In this document: positions 40,384 to 52,200 of the stretch, one piece after another
Position numbering within the stretch: position 1 is the first letter of the stretch
Layout: each line of letters begins with the position of its first letter
Assembly (NCBI GenBank): GCA_002633005.1
Contig: NMRA01000266.1
Coordinates: forward strand, 460,971-524,970
From: Phoronis australis
Lineage: Eukaryota > Phoronida > Phoronidae
Direction: 5' to 3'
DNA length: 64,000 nucleotides
Notes under the pieces: model-generated
Seen by the model: the letters and a program-made list of their open reading frames with translations, nothing else
Databases searched by the model: none
What the model was told of the DNA's origin: nothing
Position numbers and translations under genes: made by a program

Positions 40384-40558
40384 CTTTTACCGTACGTGTG
40401 CGGACTAGGGCAACGATAGGCTTCAACCAACTGTTGCGGGGAGTGTTTCTCCCACGGGGACACATCTCGTTGTCATGTAAATCTACCCAGATAACCGACA
40501 AATACTTGTACATGTCGAAGATAATGTTTAGATAAACAAGGAATAAAGCAGATACCAC
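40384..40558 (-). other. Candidate 5' UTR exon of the EF-hand gene
   Basis: A consensus donor, AAAAG|GTGAGT, at 40384/40383 on the minus strand precedes the acceptor-bearing signal-peptide exon. The upstream boundary is unknown; 40558 is only the limit of an open frame there. Confidence 0.4.
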
Positions 40559-40813
40559 ACATCTGTCCGGGTATTCGTGACTTTCTTTTGTTTTTAGTAA
40601 AGTTATGCGACTTGATAATTCATCATTTGGCAGTGATAAATTTTAGTCACCTCTATGAATTAGCGAGCGCTACATATCCTAGCGATCAATGGGCTGTTAT
40701 TCGGAGAACGACCTTTCAAAAACGTTAAATGAAAGTGGGCGTCGGAAAAGGGGGCGTATTTTCGAAATCAGTGAACTGCCCTTTCATACAGCGCTAATAG
40801 GGTTTTTTCAGGT

Positions 40814-40859
40814 CATGATTCTTGTTGGTGACTTTTTAAAGTCACCAACAAGAATCATG
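40814..40859. repeat. Perfect 22-bp-arm palindrome with 2-bp spacer
   Basis: CATGATTCTTGTTGGTGACT(TT) at 40814-40835 and its exact reverse complement at 40838-40859 are separated by TT. Located between the divergent EF-hand and SUCO genes. Confidence 0.9.
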
Positions 40860-41647
40860 TCTCAATACCGCCATTTGAGTGAAACCGCGATCCCAAAATC
40901 TAATGTCTTGCCAAAATAACGAACATTTTATGCATCAAAACTTATTGCAAATCCCTCAGAGACTAATCAAGCAGATTCCCAGTAGGATACTATTGTGATG
41001 CATACTAAAGAAGGTCTCTATGCGGCGCCAGACGCGAGACCTGATGAGGCAGACGGCATAGCTTTACGACCCTTTAAGATTGGATTCGGTAAAATTATAG
41101 CTTTAGACGGTATAAACCATTGATTTATGTCGCAAACATAATGACGGAAAATACGGTTTTAATGTGGTTTAAATTGATAAACATCGATGCGGCAACTAGA
41201 GATCGTTCAACGAATGACCCAAAAGAAATCCCGGAAGGGGTTTCCCGCCTCGTTTTCGTAGTCACACGTCATTTGACAGTCGAACGAGAAACATGGACGA
41301 CTTCAGTGTTAGGAAAAATGTTAAAGACGACCGTTATGTTTGCTTATATTGTGGCGCCCATAGGTGATCTAGAACAACCATGAAGTCACGATGTATAAGA
41401 CCAACATTGGTGCTCGCTCGTCTGGTCTTTTTGTTGTATTGGTAAGCTTTTTCAATTCATTTTTACTTTACGAATGAGCGAACCTACCAGACAGGCGACA
41501 GATGTCAGACTAAGCAATGACCATCGCCTCTGTTGGCCCGAAGCAGAGGTGATGTAGAGGCTATAGGCTCTCTGTACGCCGGAAGCTTTTCGGCGAATTA
41601 TGCCTCGCACCGACTAAACCATCAAAGTCACGTTGTTATAAATACCT

Positions 41648-41745
41648 TTTGCGCATAGAGGAACATCTTAGGAGGTTGTCGATGTGTTTAATTCCTTCCA
41701 ACTCGAACAAATACTCCCGTTATGAAACTTTTTCTTCGAGCAGTC
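41648..41745. repeat. Diverged interspersed repeat, copy 2
   Basis: Similar to 4903-5005, same orientation, with shared GCGCATAGAGGAACATCTTA-like core. Confidence 0.4.
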
Positions 41746-42059
41746 CCTATTTCAGTTCCCAAAATCGTGAAATCAACTTTTTCATTTTTTTAACCAGGCG
41801 GAAGGTCAGAAGTTGCGGACCTACCGGCGAACTTTGAAAGCTGAAGTTCCCGCCCTTCGCGTACGTGCTGCCGGTAACCAGCCGTGCATTTGCCGTGTTG
41901 TTAAACATTAAAATGTCAAATTTGTGCACAAAGACTATTAAATGTCATATCATTGAAATACTATCAGTTTCAAGTAACACCAATTAAAGACAAGTATAAG
42001 TGGTGGCATTTTGGAAACGAACATTTGACTGACAAGACCGCAACGGCTCACCTTTGGCC

Positions 42060-42366
42060 TATTTAAAGATTGAGGTCATGAATTGGAGCGTGCGCAGTAT
42101 AAAAATGGTGAGGAAATTGCCGCTTTGTCGCGTAAAGTCACGATGTCGCTACTTCCGTAACTCACCGGCAATTTCCGTAACCGTCCTTGACCTCGACGGG
42201 CCTAGGGAGAACGTGTGTGGGGGGTTTTTGTGAACATTTTTGTTCTTTGACTGCGAATTTCTTACGAAGTCGCCGTAACAGGACACCGTGAATGGTATTG
42301 GGAGAAAGAACAATTCTTCATGGTTTGTTGAACCCCTGTTTTATGTAAATTTATTGAGTTTTATGT
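42060..42366 (+). promoter_or_regulatory. SUCO: Candidate SUCO promoter and 5' leader
   Basis: A CG-richer patch with a TATAAAA-like box at about 42098 and ACTTCCG (ETS-like) at about 42151 lies upstream of the first plausible SUCO exon and divergent from the EF-hand gene. Start site not determined. Confidence 0.35.
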
Positions 42367-42478
42367 TTGCTATGGACGGCTGAAGTGAAGCACCCGTGGA
42401 ATTTCAAGTCCGAAGTGTCATACCTTGTAGTATTATATGTAGTGTATTGGGGACGATCAGAAGCTGAGGACGCCTGTG
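42367..42478 (+). CDS. SUCO: Putative SUCO signal-sequence exon (no in-frame start, truncated by gap)
   Basis: The frame encodes SEVSYLVVLYVVYWGRSEAE followed by DAC, which looks like the end of a signal peptide, where SUCO has one. It has no in-frame ATG. The nearest ATGs (42363, 42372) are out of frame and reach a stop within a few codons. The exon runs into the N at 42479, so a base error at a contig end is plausible. The assignment rests on position and hydrophobicity only. Confidence 0.35.
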
Positions 42479-42486
42479 NTATTTAT

Positions 42487-42765
42487 GTCCAGTCGGAATT
42501 GGGTCAATCTCATTCAGGTCCAGTCGGAATTGGGTCAATCTCATTCAGGTCCAGTCGGAATTGGGTCAATCTCATTCAGGTCCAGTCGGAATTGGGTCAA
42601 TCTCATTCAGGTCCAGTTGGAATTGGGTCAATCTCATTCAGGTCCAGTTGGAATTGGGTCAATCTCATTCAGGTCCAGTTGGAATTGGGTCAATCTCATT
42701 CAGGTCCAGTTGGAATTGGGTCAATCTCATTCAGGTCCAGTTGGAATTGGGTCAATCTCATTCAG
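42487..42765. repeat. 31-bp minisatellite, nine copies
   Basis: Unit begins GTCCAGTYGGAATTGGGTCA. Nine exact-length units, the first four with CAGTCGG and the last five with CAGTTGG. An assembly gap at 42479 abuts the array, so the true copy number may be higher. Open frames through it are artefacts. Confidence 0.95.
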
Positions 42766-43124
42766 ACCAAAAATGAATGTGCCAGTGAATAGATATGATT
42801 ATGATGTCGTGAGTGATGGCGTGTGATGAAATTCTATCAGTTGCAAGGATCTTCGGTGCCTCATTTTGGGAACCTGTTTAATGCGAGAGATATTTGAAAT
42901 CTCGCGAACTTTGAACTTTGTCAGGTCGGCCATGCTTGGTAATTCTTGAAGAGGCTGCCTCGAAGGGATATAAGAAAATCAGGTCACATGAGCTCAGAAA
43001 TCTTATTTTTCACATTTCAATTTGCACTGTGGTTGTCATTTCAACTTTTGGACCATAAAACTTGCAATGTGTCTTGCGTAAGTTGTTAATTGCTTCATCA
43101 ATTGGTATTTCTTGTCCATTTTAG

Positions 43125-43226
43125 AACCAGGATGCAGTAGCGGCCTCTGTTGACACAGCTGTTGATGTGCAAGGAAACGGTGATGATGCTGTGTCACCTA
43201 TACCGGCGCCACCATTGGCCACACTG
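43125..43226 (+). CDS. SUCO: SUCO exon (acidic N-terminal region)
   Basis: CCATTTTAG acceptor, 34 codons, phase 0, CTG|GTATGT donor. Both other frames have stops. Encodes NQDAVAASVDTAVDVQGNGD. Assignment rests on phase continuity with the next exon and the composition expected of SUCO's lumenal linker. Confidence 0.65.
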
Positions 43227-46200
43227 GTATGTGAACAGAGTGGGCGTGAATACAAACAGCCTAGTCTTGACGTAATAGCTTGACACAGAATTGTGGGTAA
43301 CCATAGCAATGCTTTCTAGAAATGCTCCACAGGCTTTTGGCTAGATGGTGTCCCATTCAGTATTTGCATGTCTAAGTAAAGAAAGCAAGTAAGCATGGAT
43401 GTCTCTTCAATTGCTACCTGCAGCTTTGGGAGCTCATATTCGTGACTGGTGCAAAAATGGTTTAGAAGTGACGCAAGATACAGACAACATTGTTGCAGAA
43501 CCATATCTCCGTTGTAACATGTCGCATGCATCAGCAATTTGACTTGGGAGTCTTAAAACACCAATTAAAAACTTGTACAGCCGATTTCATAAAGGTGGTT
43601 TAAAGTTAAACCTGGTTTAAACTGGACTTAGACCAGGTTTAAAGATAATCTGCATTTCATAAAGGTGGTTCAACTTTTAGACCAGTGGTCTAGTAAAACC
43701 TGGTTTATCTCCAGTTTGGACCTGGTCTAAGTCAGTTTTTATTTCACCAACTAGGTCTATACTCTTTAGACCTGTATTAAAATCTTAAACCATGTTTAAC
43801 TTTAGACTTGGTCAGACCCAGTTTTAACTGTTAAATATATCATACTTGTATGGTATAGGTACAACTGAATGATGCCGCGGAGTGCATTTGCGACGCAGTT
43901 TTAGAGCGAAAATGGACTATTTTCAATATTCAGTTTTACTATGACACAAGATCAAACGTAGCAGGGGCGGATCCAGGATTTTTTGAAGGGGAGGGAACGG
44001 TCAAGGACTTTTTGAAAGGGGAGCCAAGTCAATAACTTGAAAATTATAGATTTGATATCACTAAAATCAAGGGAAAAAGGGGACTCCGGACCCCTTGACC
44101 CCCGTGGATCCGCTTATGCGTAGACCAGTACTTGCTGGAGTGTGTCCTGCGGATTTCTTAGAATGCGACTGGTCGAGCAGGGCGTCATCGTCGTAAGCGC
44201 TACGGATTTGACTAAAGACAGCATCTTCTGACTGAGTTCCACCTCCACTGTTCTCCAATATAATGTTGTCACGAAGGGGTCTTGCCCCCCCCTTTGGCCG
44301 CGGAAAATAAACACTAAAATGACAAGGAAATAAATTTGGGCATTTATCATGTTAAATCTAATCATGAGCATGTTCTTTAATGTGTGTGTTTGGCACAGAA
44401 ATTACAGTTTTCCTCATGAGAAAAGCTTTTAGATGTTTTTCGTCAATGTCTGCACTGATTCTACTAGTGTATGCCATTGTATACCCACGTGATCAAGGTT
44501 TCATTGAAGCACTTCAATAGTTTCTTTGTTGGGTTTACTCAGCGTGACACAGTGGGGTGCCTTTGATACTTTAAACCTGGTTTTATTGAACCAGCTCCCT
44601 GGTCTAGCAAAACCAGGCTTTCAGACTCTTAAACCATGTTGGTGAAATGCAAGTCAGGTCTAAAATTAGACTAGGTTTAGGAAGACCGGGTTTAAGTCTT
44701 AAACCTGGTTTTGTTAAACCACCTTTATGAAATCGGCTGGAAATGTGAACAATTTTGTGAACATTTTATGCTAGGTTTATTTTTTCCTAAAAGTCGTTAT
44801 TCTATAGCCCATAAGACAATAGTTATTAAGCAAATCTTACGTTAACAAGATATACGTGCAAATGGAGGGGAAAGCGAGAACTATTTACCCGAGAGTATTC
44901 AGCGAAGTCCTTGGCACATCAAAGACTTAATGGCGCTTTCACGGATTGAAGTGAGCTAGTCGCTATTCAAGGTATTAGCAGAACGTGCTGGATGAGACAA
45001 TTGCAGTCGTAAACCAACACGCCTATTTAGCATACGAGTTTCAAAGACAAAAACGAACAATAAGTAATGCAAAACAGCAACATGGCCGTTTTTGAAATTG
45101 AAAAGTAAATGTTAGCCGCCGTCTTTGAATTTTTAAATTTTTTTAAGAGAAATTAGAGAATAGATGTCCTGCAGTTTCACGGCTAAGCAACAAGCATTAA
45201 TTTGTGAATCGATTAGGACTAGAAGTCCAAATGTTAGCATAGGATTTGTCTCATGTGAAACATTTTAAAATTAGTTCCTACACTTAACTACATTTTGGAT
45301 AACAGTGCGTAAACCATAATATCGGAAAATTTCATTTCATTCTCACATGATCAGCAATTTCTAAAATGCAATATCCCCACGTTATTCAAACTTTCCATAT
45401 TTTCTAGGGTCTCGCATAACCTTATGTTGAATATCGTTTTGTGGTTCAAGAGTTGAAAAGCATGCTGATTTCTGAACTGCAAAATCACTCTAACGTTATT
45501 GAAATTTACTAGATTGATGATTGTTAAGTTTTCATTCCAGGAGAGCAGCGCTGACACGAGTCCTGATCAAGCCACCGCTGAAGGGCAGGAGACAAAGGTG
45601 CAACTGAATGAAGAAGTCACACAGAGGTGCGTTGGTATTATTTTGTCTTTGTCTGATAAATTATTCAGTGAATACTTCGGATTGTCCCTCCCGGGCTGAG
45701 TGTCCCCTCCCCCCGGGCTGATTGTCCCCTCCTCCTGGGCTGATTGTCCCCTCCCCCCAGGCTGATTGTAATAAAGTGGGGAGCTATTTTTTCACTGGCT
45801 GCCATGTCTGATCTTGCTTCACACTTCCGGTCTTGTTTGGAGTTTGCTGAGATTGTGCTAAATTGAGTTATGGTCACATAAGACCAGGGTTTGACCAGTG
45901 GTCACATGTTGGCTCCTCAATGAGCTGTCTTGCTGAAATGACATCTGAACCGAGGCAAACAGGAACTTTGGAACCCTCAATTTTGTAAGTGTTTTCATAT
46001 TTTCTATGAAAAATACATTTTGGCTACTTGAGGATGGGGGATTTTCCCCTCAATCAAAAAAGTTATGTGAGAAAGGTCCCCTAATGTATCCTGACTGTAT
46101 GATTTATGACCCAGAGAACAATATGTAAGGGTTATATATTGACCAGCTCTTATTGGGTCATCATCAACGTACAACTAATGTGTACTGACTGTATGATTTA

Positions 46201-49200
46201 TGACCCACAGAACATGATTACAAGGTAGCCCACAACATACGAGGTTCTTGTGAAGATGTGAATTGCTAATTTAGTAATTGACCCAATAATCTTCATATTA
46301 TCCGTCTTGTGTTATTGGTTTAACCTTTACATCTTGTATGAGTCGCTAATTTAGAACGTGTTCAAGGTGTTTTGTTTGTGCTAGAAACACTGGTATGGCA
46401 TAGTGTTTAGTTTGGTTTCCTACTTTTTACATTTGGTTGAAGCGGGTATGTTTAAATGTCCCTATGGTATAATAATGTTTTAATTTGTTTTTCTATGCTT
46501 TGGTTTGAATTTTGGTGAAAATGACGAAAATGGTCTTATGTTAGAAACGTAGTTAAATCTTACCCAGATAAAAAGTGTGATTTGTGTGGTAAAAGTTGAA
46601 CATATGAGATTTTTTTCTTCACTAAAATCAATTCTCAGTGTCATAGTGGTTGAAATGTTTAACTGTCACTCTCTTGTCCCAAATTTAGTCATCCCTCTGG
46701 TTCGTTGCTAGGGAGACTGCGTACCTCCCACAGTGTGGATGAGTATGTCAAGCTCTGTACCACAAGACATTGTGTTGAGAATTTCTGGCTGTTCACAGCC
46801 TTGTTGAACTTTGGATATTATTTTTGTACAAAATTGGGGGACCTTTTTCCCGTCGTACCTCCATGTTCTTAGCTTCTTCACTTTGCGAGGGTGGGGAGAT
46901 CCTGCTGAGTATTAGGGTCAGAGCTCAAGTACAGCTGAACTGTGGAGGTTACCTGCATTGTCACAGCAAGCCATGCATTATATCTCTTAGGGCTTGTAAT
47001 CAATCAGATTGTGATTGACATTTGTTGACAGGACACTTACTTTTATGTAGTATACTATGTAGTGCTAGTGTATAAATGCATGTATTCAGGCAGTAAGACA
47101 GTTAGACCACAGATGCCCTCATACTACATGTATTCAGGTAGTCGTTTGGGACCATTAGACCTCAGATGCCCCCATCTGTCATGTATTCAGATTTTAAATT
47201 AGGAGGAAAGTTAAGCCATTAGCACCACCTAGTGGCTGTAAATTCTCAGCTTCACTAAAATTCATCAGCGAGCGGTCTGCTCCAACACACCCAAATCAAA
47301 CCTTTCCGCATTTTAAAGTGAAAATAGATTCAGCTTTTCCTATTGTCAAGAGCATTTTGGATTGTTTATTTGTGAAGAATTTTGTTCAGGCTCCTGAAAG
47401 ATTATGACATCTGTTAGGAACTGAAACAATCTGAGTCAGTAGTGAAACTTTATTTATTTAATGTAGTCATTTGTGAAACTTCATTGGTTTATAGTCAGTT
47501 GTGAAACTGTATTTATTTGTGTAATAAATTTTCAAAACTATTTACATGCTCAGATGTGAAACTCTATATAATAATTATAGTCAGTTGTGAAACTATTGTT
47601 CAGTCCTTCCAGTTTTGAGAGTGTATTAGCAATTTAAAAGGAAGCTGTCATAACCCCGTTCTAATTCTTACATTTACTGCCTCTAATACTAGCTTCATAT
47701 GTACGGTGAAATCAATAGCAGTTTTTTTTAGTAACAAAAACCTCAGTATTTTACGCAGACCGGTGTGCAAACATTTACATAGGGGTAATTTTCACCCGCA
47801 TAGCGCTTGCTTTCCACTCAGAATTCTGGCTGAAATATTAATATCAAAACCTGCTGGTGTTTTTGCTACCCTAGCGAAAGTGCCAGCAAAAACACTGGCA
47901 TGAGGCAATGCTGGAAGTACTTGGGTTGTCCATTTTCATCAGGGAAACTGGTAGAATCTGTTGTTATGCTGGGGTCCATCACATTATGTTTGAACTTCGC
48001 AATCTCAACACTGTTAATTGTGAACTTGAAAGTCAATGGGTTGTATAGTATAGTTGACTGTGCCTTTTGTTTAAGAGGTAGTTTTTTTTTTGAGATTGTG
48101 CGTGGGTGGAGAGAAAATGATTAAATCCAGTAATAAATTTATGATATGATAACCATTAATTAAAACAAGTGAAACCTGTACACCAACAATGAAGAAGAGT
48201 AACTACGCTAGCGCCCTTTGTATGACTAACTTCAGTCAATGAACTGTAAATAAAATTAAACATCTATCTGCTATCCAAGCTGTAGGACTCGACACCTGTT
48301 GGAAGACTGTCCTGTTGGTCAATCGTCTTACTAACACACACACACTGTACTAAGACAGTGTGCTGCTGGTCACAGTTCTTCAGTAATGTAACACAAGTCT
48401 GTAGTTGCGTAATGACTCGAATGTCTGGTGCTGATGATTGAAGTGTTTTCCGATATATCCTATGTGATGTTAAAAAGAGGGGCCTTTGTTTGTCAGTGCC
48501 CCTGGTGGCTACTCAGTGTCCCCCCACTCAACACTACTTCACTCAGAACCATGGACATGTTTGTGGTCAACAGTTTATTATTCTGACCTAAAGGTTTGCA
48601 TAAATAGTTGACCTGTTGGATTACAGTGAAAACTTGTATAATACCCTGTAACACAGTGTTTGTTTGATCCTTGTACTGTGACTTGAAGTTTGTAAAGAGA
48701 CACTAACTTGTTATGTCTGGGCCACAGCCACTGTTGGTGAATGTCTACAAATTGCTCTTGTTGTCTCAGGCACTGCTTGTGCTTGGGCTCTCATTATGAA
48801 TGTTTTTCTGGCTCCTTTATGCTGTTGGTCTATCAACCCATACTGAGCTGCTGGGACAATCTTTCAACTGAGGACATTACCTAGAATTTGTGACATGGAG
48901 ACTCTGAGAAAAACTGATTTTTCTTGATTCTGGAATTTGGGACAAGGCCAAGATTGGCGTTTGCCATATTTCTCAAATTGTGGACAACGTGCTTTTAGTC
49001 TACGATTGGGTAATTATCTTGCAGATGATTCTTGAATTTGGGACACCCACTGCTAGCTATTTCCATAATTTGGGATAAGCTTCCACCGTGAGCAATGATT
49101 TTCACTGTCCCAAATTAGAGAATTTTTACACTAGCTGTTGCTATTAATCACGATTACTGTTTCTTGGACTAGACTATGCACTGACACTGCACTTGTCGTG

Positions 49201-52200
49201 ATCGCTACAGTTGGAGATCCTCACTTGTGAAAAAACTACTCTTTCTAGGACTACACTGCTAATCAGCCTCATTGACATAAAATAATGGTTGATTTGATAA
49301 CAACAATGGAAAGCACACCAGTTGATATGCAAACTGTGGGAATGATGAATGACGCAGGCACCAGCGTATTGTGTTTGATTATTTAATGTGTCGTTCAGGC
49401 TTCAACTGCTGTACAAGTCAAGTCTACTTGTTTCATGACTATTGGCCAATTCTTCAGGGTGTTCTCCAATCATCTCATAAATAGTGTTCACACATATGCC
49501 ATCATGTATTTTCAAATGCAGTGGAGTGCCGAGTTGTCCTTTTGTTGAGGTCAGCAAGTTACTCTTCACTAAACTTTGACATTGTGAATGGAGTGACAAA
49601 AAGGAGTGGACTATGGTTCATTGTGTATCTTACATATTCTTAAATCCATTCAACCCAGAAACCCAGTTTAAACCAGTCTACTGGGTAGTACTTATCTGAG
49701 GTGTACTTATATGAGCTGTCTGTTATCACTGCAGTAGGTGTGTTCCCCTCCATGTACAGGATTGGCTTAGTCTATTGTTGACTGTGTCTGGTAATCCTGA
49801 ACATGCGGATTCACTTAGTGCTGTGTTGGATTGTATGTAGTGACTTAACATGGCGTTGGAAGGGATCCTAACGATATGGAGGTTGCGTGGAGGATGAAAA
49901 AGGGTCTCAAGGCTGTGGTGATAGTCTACTGCTGTGTGCAGTTCTTGGTGATGATACTGTCGGCTGTTGTAGATAAAGGATTGAGGTGAGCGAGCTTTTT
50001 GACATTTGTAATGATCTGTCACTAGTCGTTGTCCTTGTATCTGTCCGGTTTGTGATTGTTTTGAAGGACGTTGTCAATTCTGTGCTAGGTTCGAATTGAT
50101 TTCTAAGAAATTGCCTTAAATTAGCTGCCTAACAGAAAAAAGCTTTTATTTGGGTAAAGCAGGTAAAGCGGGTAAAGGGGACCCAGGAGTATTTGGCAAG
50201 GGGATTTTTTCAAATGAGCATATTAATCCTGTAGTCATGATTTTGTCATTTTGTAGACATTTTTCCTTGGGGACTCCAAAGGCTCCTAATGTAAATGGCT
50301 ACAATTTCTCAAAACATTTCCTGGTGGTACACGTAGAACTCCAAAATAATCTATCATTTCTGAACAAGGAAAAATTCAATTAACTGGCTACCATATTGTG
50401 CCTAGAATAGGTGTGCCCGGGTTTATCTTACACGCACAATCATCTACATGGACAAAATTCAAGAGAAATTTTGCAAAAACTACAGCTGATAATAAATTCT
50501 CTTTTATTTGTATGTTGTATATTTATGTTGGTTCTCTGTTTTAGAAGTGTTTCTCATCGTGTTGGTTGAGTCGAATATAATTGCTTTTCTGCTTAACCTA
50601 TTCTTTTATTCCCAAAACAATTCTGTCTATAGGCCTTTCACACTGGCGTCGAATCGTCAACATTTTGAGGAGTTGTGGTCAGTGCTGTTAACTTCCGTTC
50701 TGGACCGAAGTTAACAGCGCCAGTTAACTTCACAGTAAACAAGTGGATTTAACAGTGCAGTGTGTTCAACTTTGACCCCATCGTCATCACCAAGGGCCAT
50801 TGTTATCCTCAACAACTAAAGGACAGTGTCTTCTCTAATAGTTGCATATATTTCGCAAGAATAATCAACAGTCAAATTAGAAATAATTTTTATGTCAATT
50901 ACCACATTTAAATGTTTCCAAGTTGTCACATTAAAAAAATCTTAGCGAGCACGTGATGTGTCAGTGCTACCTTGCAAATACTGCGATGACAACAGCGTCA
51001 CCTACTGTATACTTCGATGTCTGTTACCTAACGAAGCTCGTATGAATCGTTCAGTTAACTTCGCAGTTTGCATCGACGCTCCCGGTCAGATGGGAGTTGT
51101 CATTATGGAAGCTTGTCATTCGCATTCATTATTACACCTGTGTATTTATTTAGAGCTTGGGCAGAATCGATATTCACCGTCTGTTTATCCAGTTTCAAGC
51201 TGTCTGCTCAAGTATAACACCTGTTGTGGTGACTTAGGGCATTGCCTATATATTTAGAACAATGCATTTAATGGTAATTCAATTTAGAAATTTAAATCAA
51301 ATTAAAACTCGCTTTTCATGCTTTTTTAATGGGGGGGTGCGACTTAAATAATTGCAATGTTCTTTTCAGAAGAAAGCGTTGATGCGAACTTCTAGATCTA
51401 TACATTTCTTTGGTTTCTTATAAAACTTGAGTTCTATAATATCCTACAGCATTTGTACTGTAGTTGAAGTTACGCTTGTACTGGTTAACAAGGGTTGCAG
51501 GCTCGCGGGTATTTCTTGAGATTTTTACCTGTTGATTTGAGACTGAATCAAGTTGAAATGTCCCCGATCTCTTGCCTGCACATTACTGCAGATATTTCAA
51601 ACTTCCAACTTTCCTGCTGAAGCTAATGTAAGACTTTATCCACAAGTATTGAGTCAATAATATGACAACTCAGTGAATGAAAGGACTGTGACATGTGGCT
51701 ACATATGGAACTGCTCATGCCTGGTGGGAGATTCAAATTGAGTGGCAGCCCTATAACCTTTGAACTTTGGTAAGTAGTAAACACATTTCCATGCGAAGCA
51801 AGCGTGGCGGGTCCAGAGGAAATAGTTTTTTTGTACCATAAACAGGCGAGATGTCGATTTTAAGGTCAACTAGAAATTACGAGAAAGGATCCATCAACAC
51901 ATGTTTTCAAAATTGCAAAAATCTTAAAAATTAAAAACTAACATCCTACACGCCCTTAAGTTCCTTTTGTGGAGAGCAAAGCAATAACCTCATTAGCTAT
52001 GACAAATCTCACCTAAAATGCTCTGGATTGGCTGTGGATAATTGATATGCCACATACCGGGTAGTCATGAAACTAGACAAAAGACTGCTGGTATACTTAA
52101 CAATGTGCCAGATTGAAAATTGTCTCCATTTGGACACTTCTGTCGCCTTTATTAGTAATGGGGGTTCTAAAGCCTTTGAGGAAATCGAAAATGGAAAATT

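Noticed and set aside
42476-42826. Three overlapping plus-strand open frames of 71-141 codons
   Set aside because: They run through the 31-bp minisatellite; the peptides are pure repeat and continue only because few stops occur in the unit.
44067-44371. Minus-strand frames inside the 1.16-kb inverted-repeat element
   Set aside because: No transposase motif such as DDE and overlapping a nested element; treated as non-coding.
49402-50022. Two minus-strand frames of 65 and 98 codons in the large SUCO intron
   Set aside because: Not in the same frame, separated by stops, and no recognisable domain; may be a decayed mobile element.
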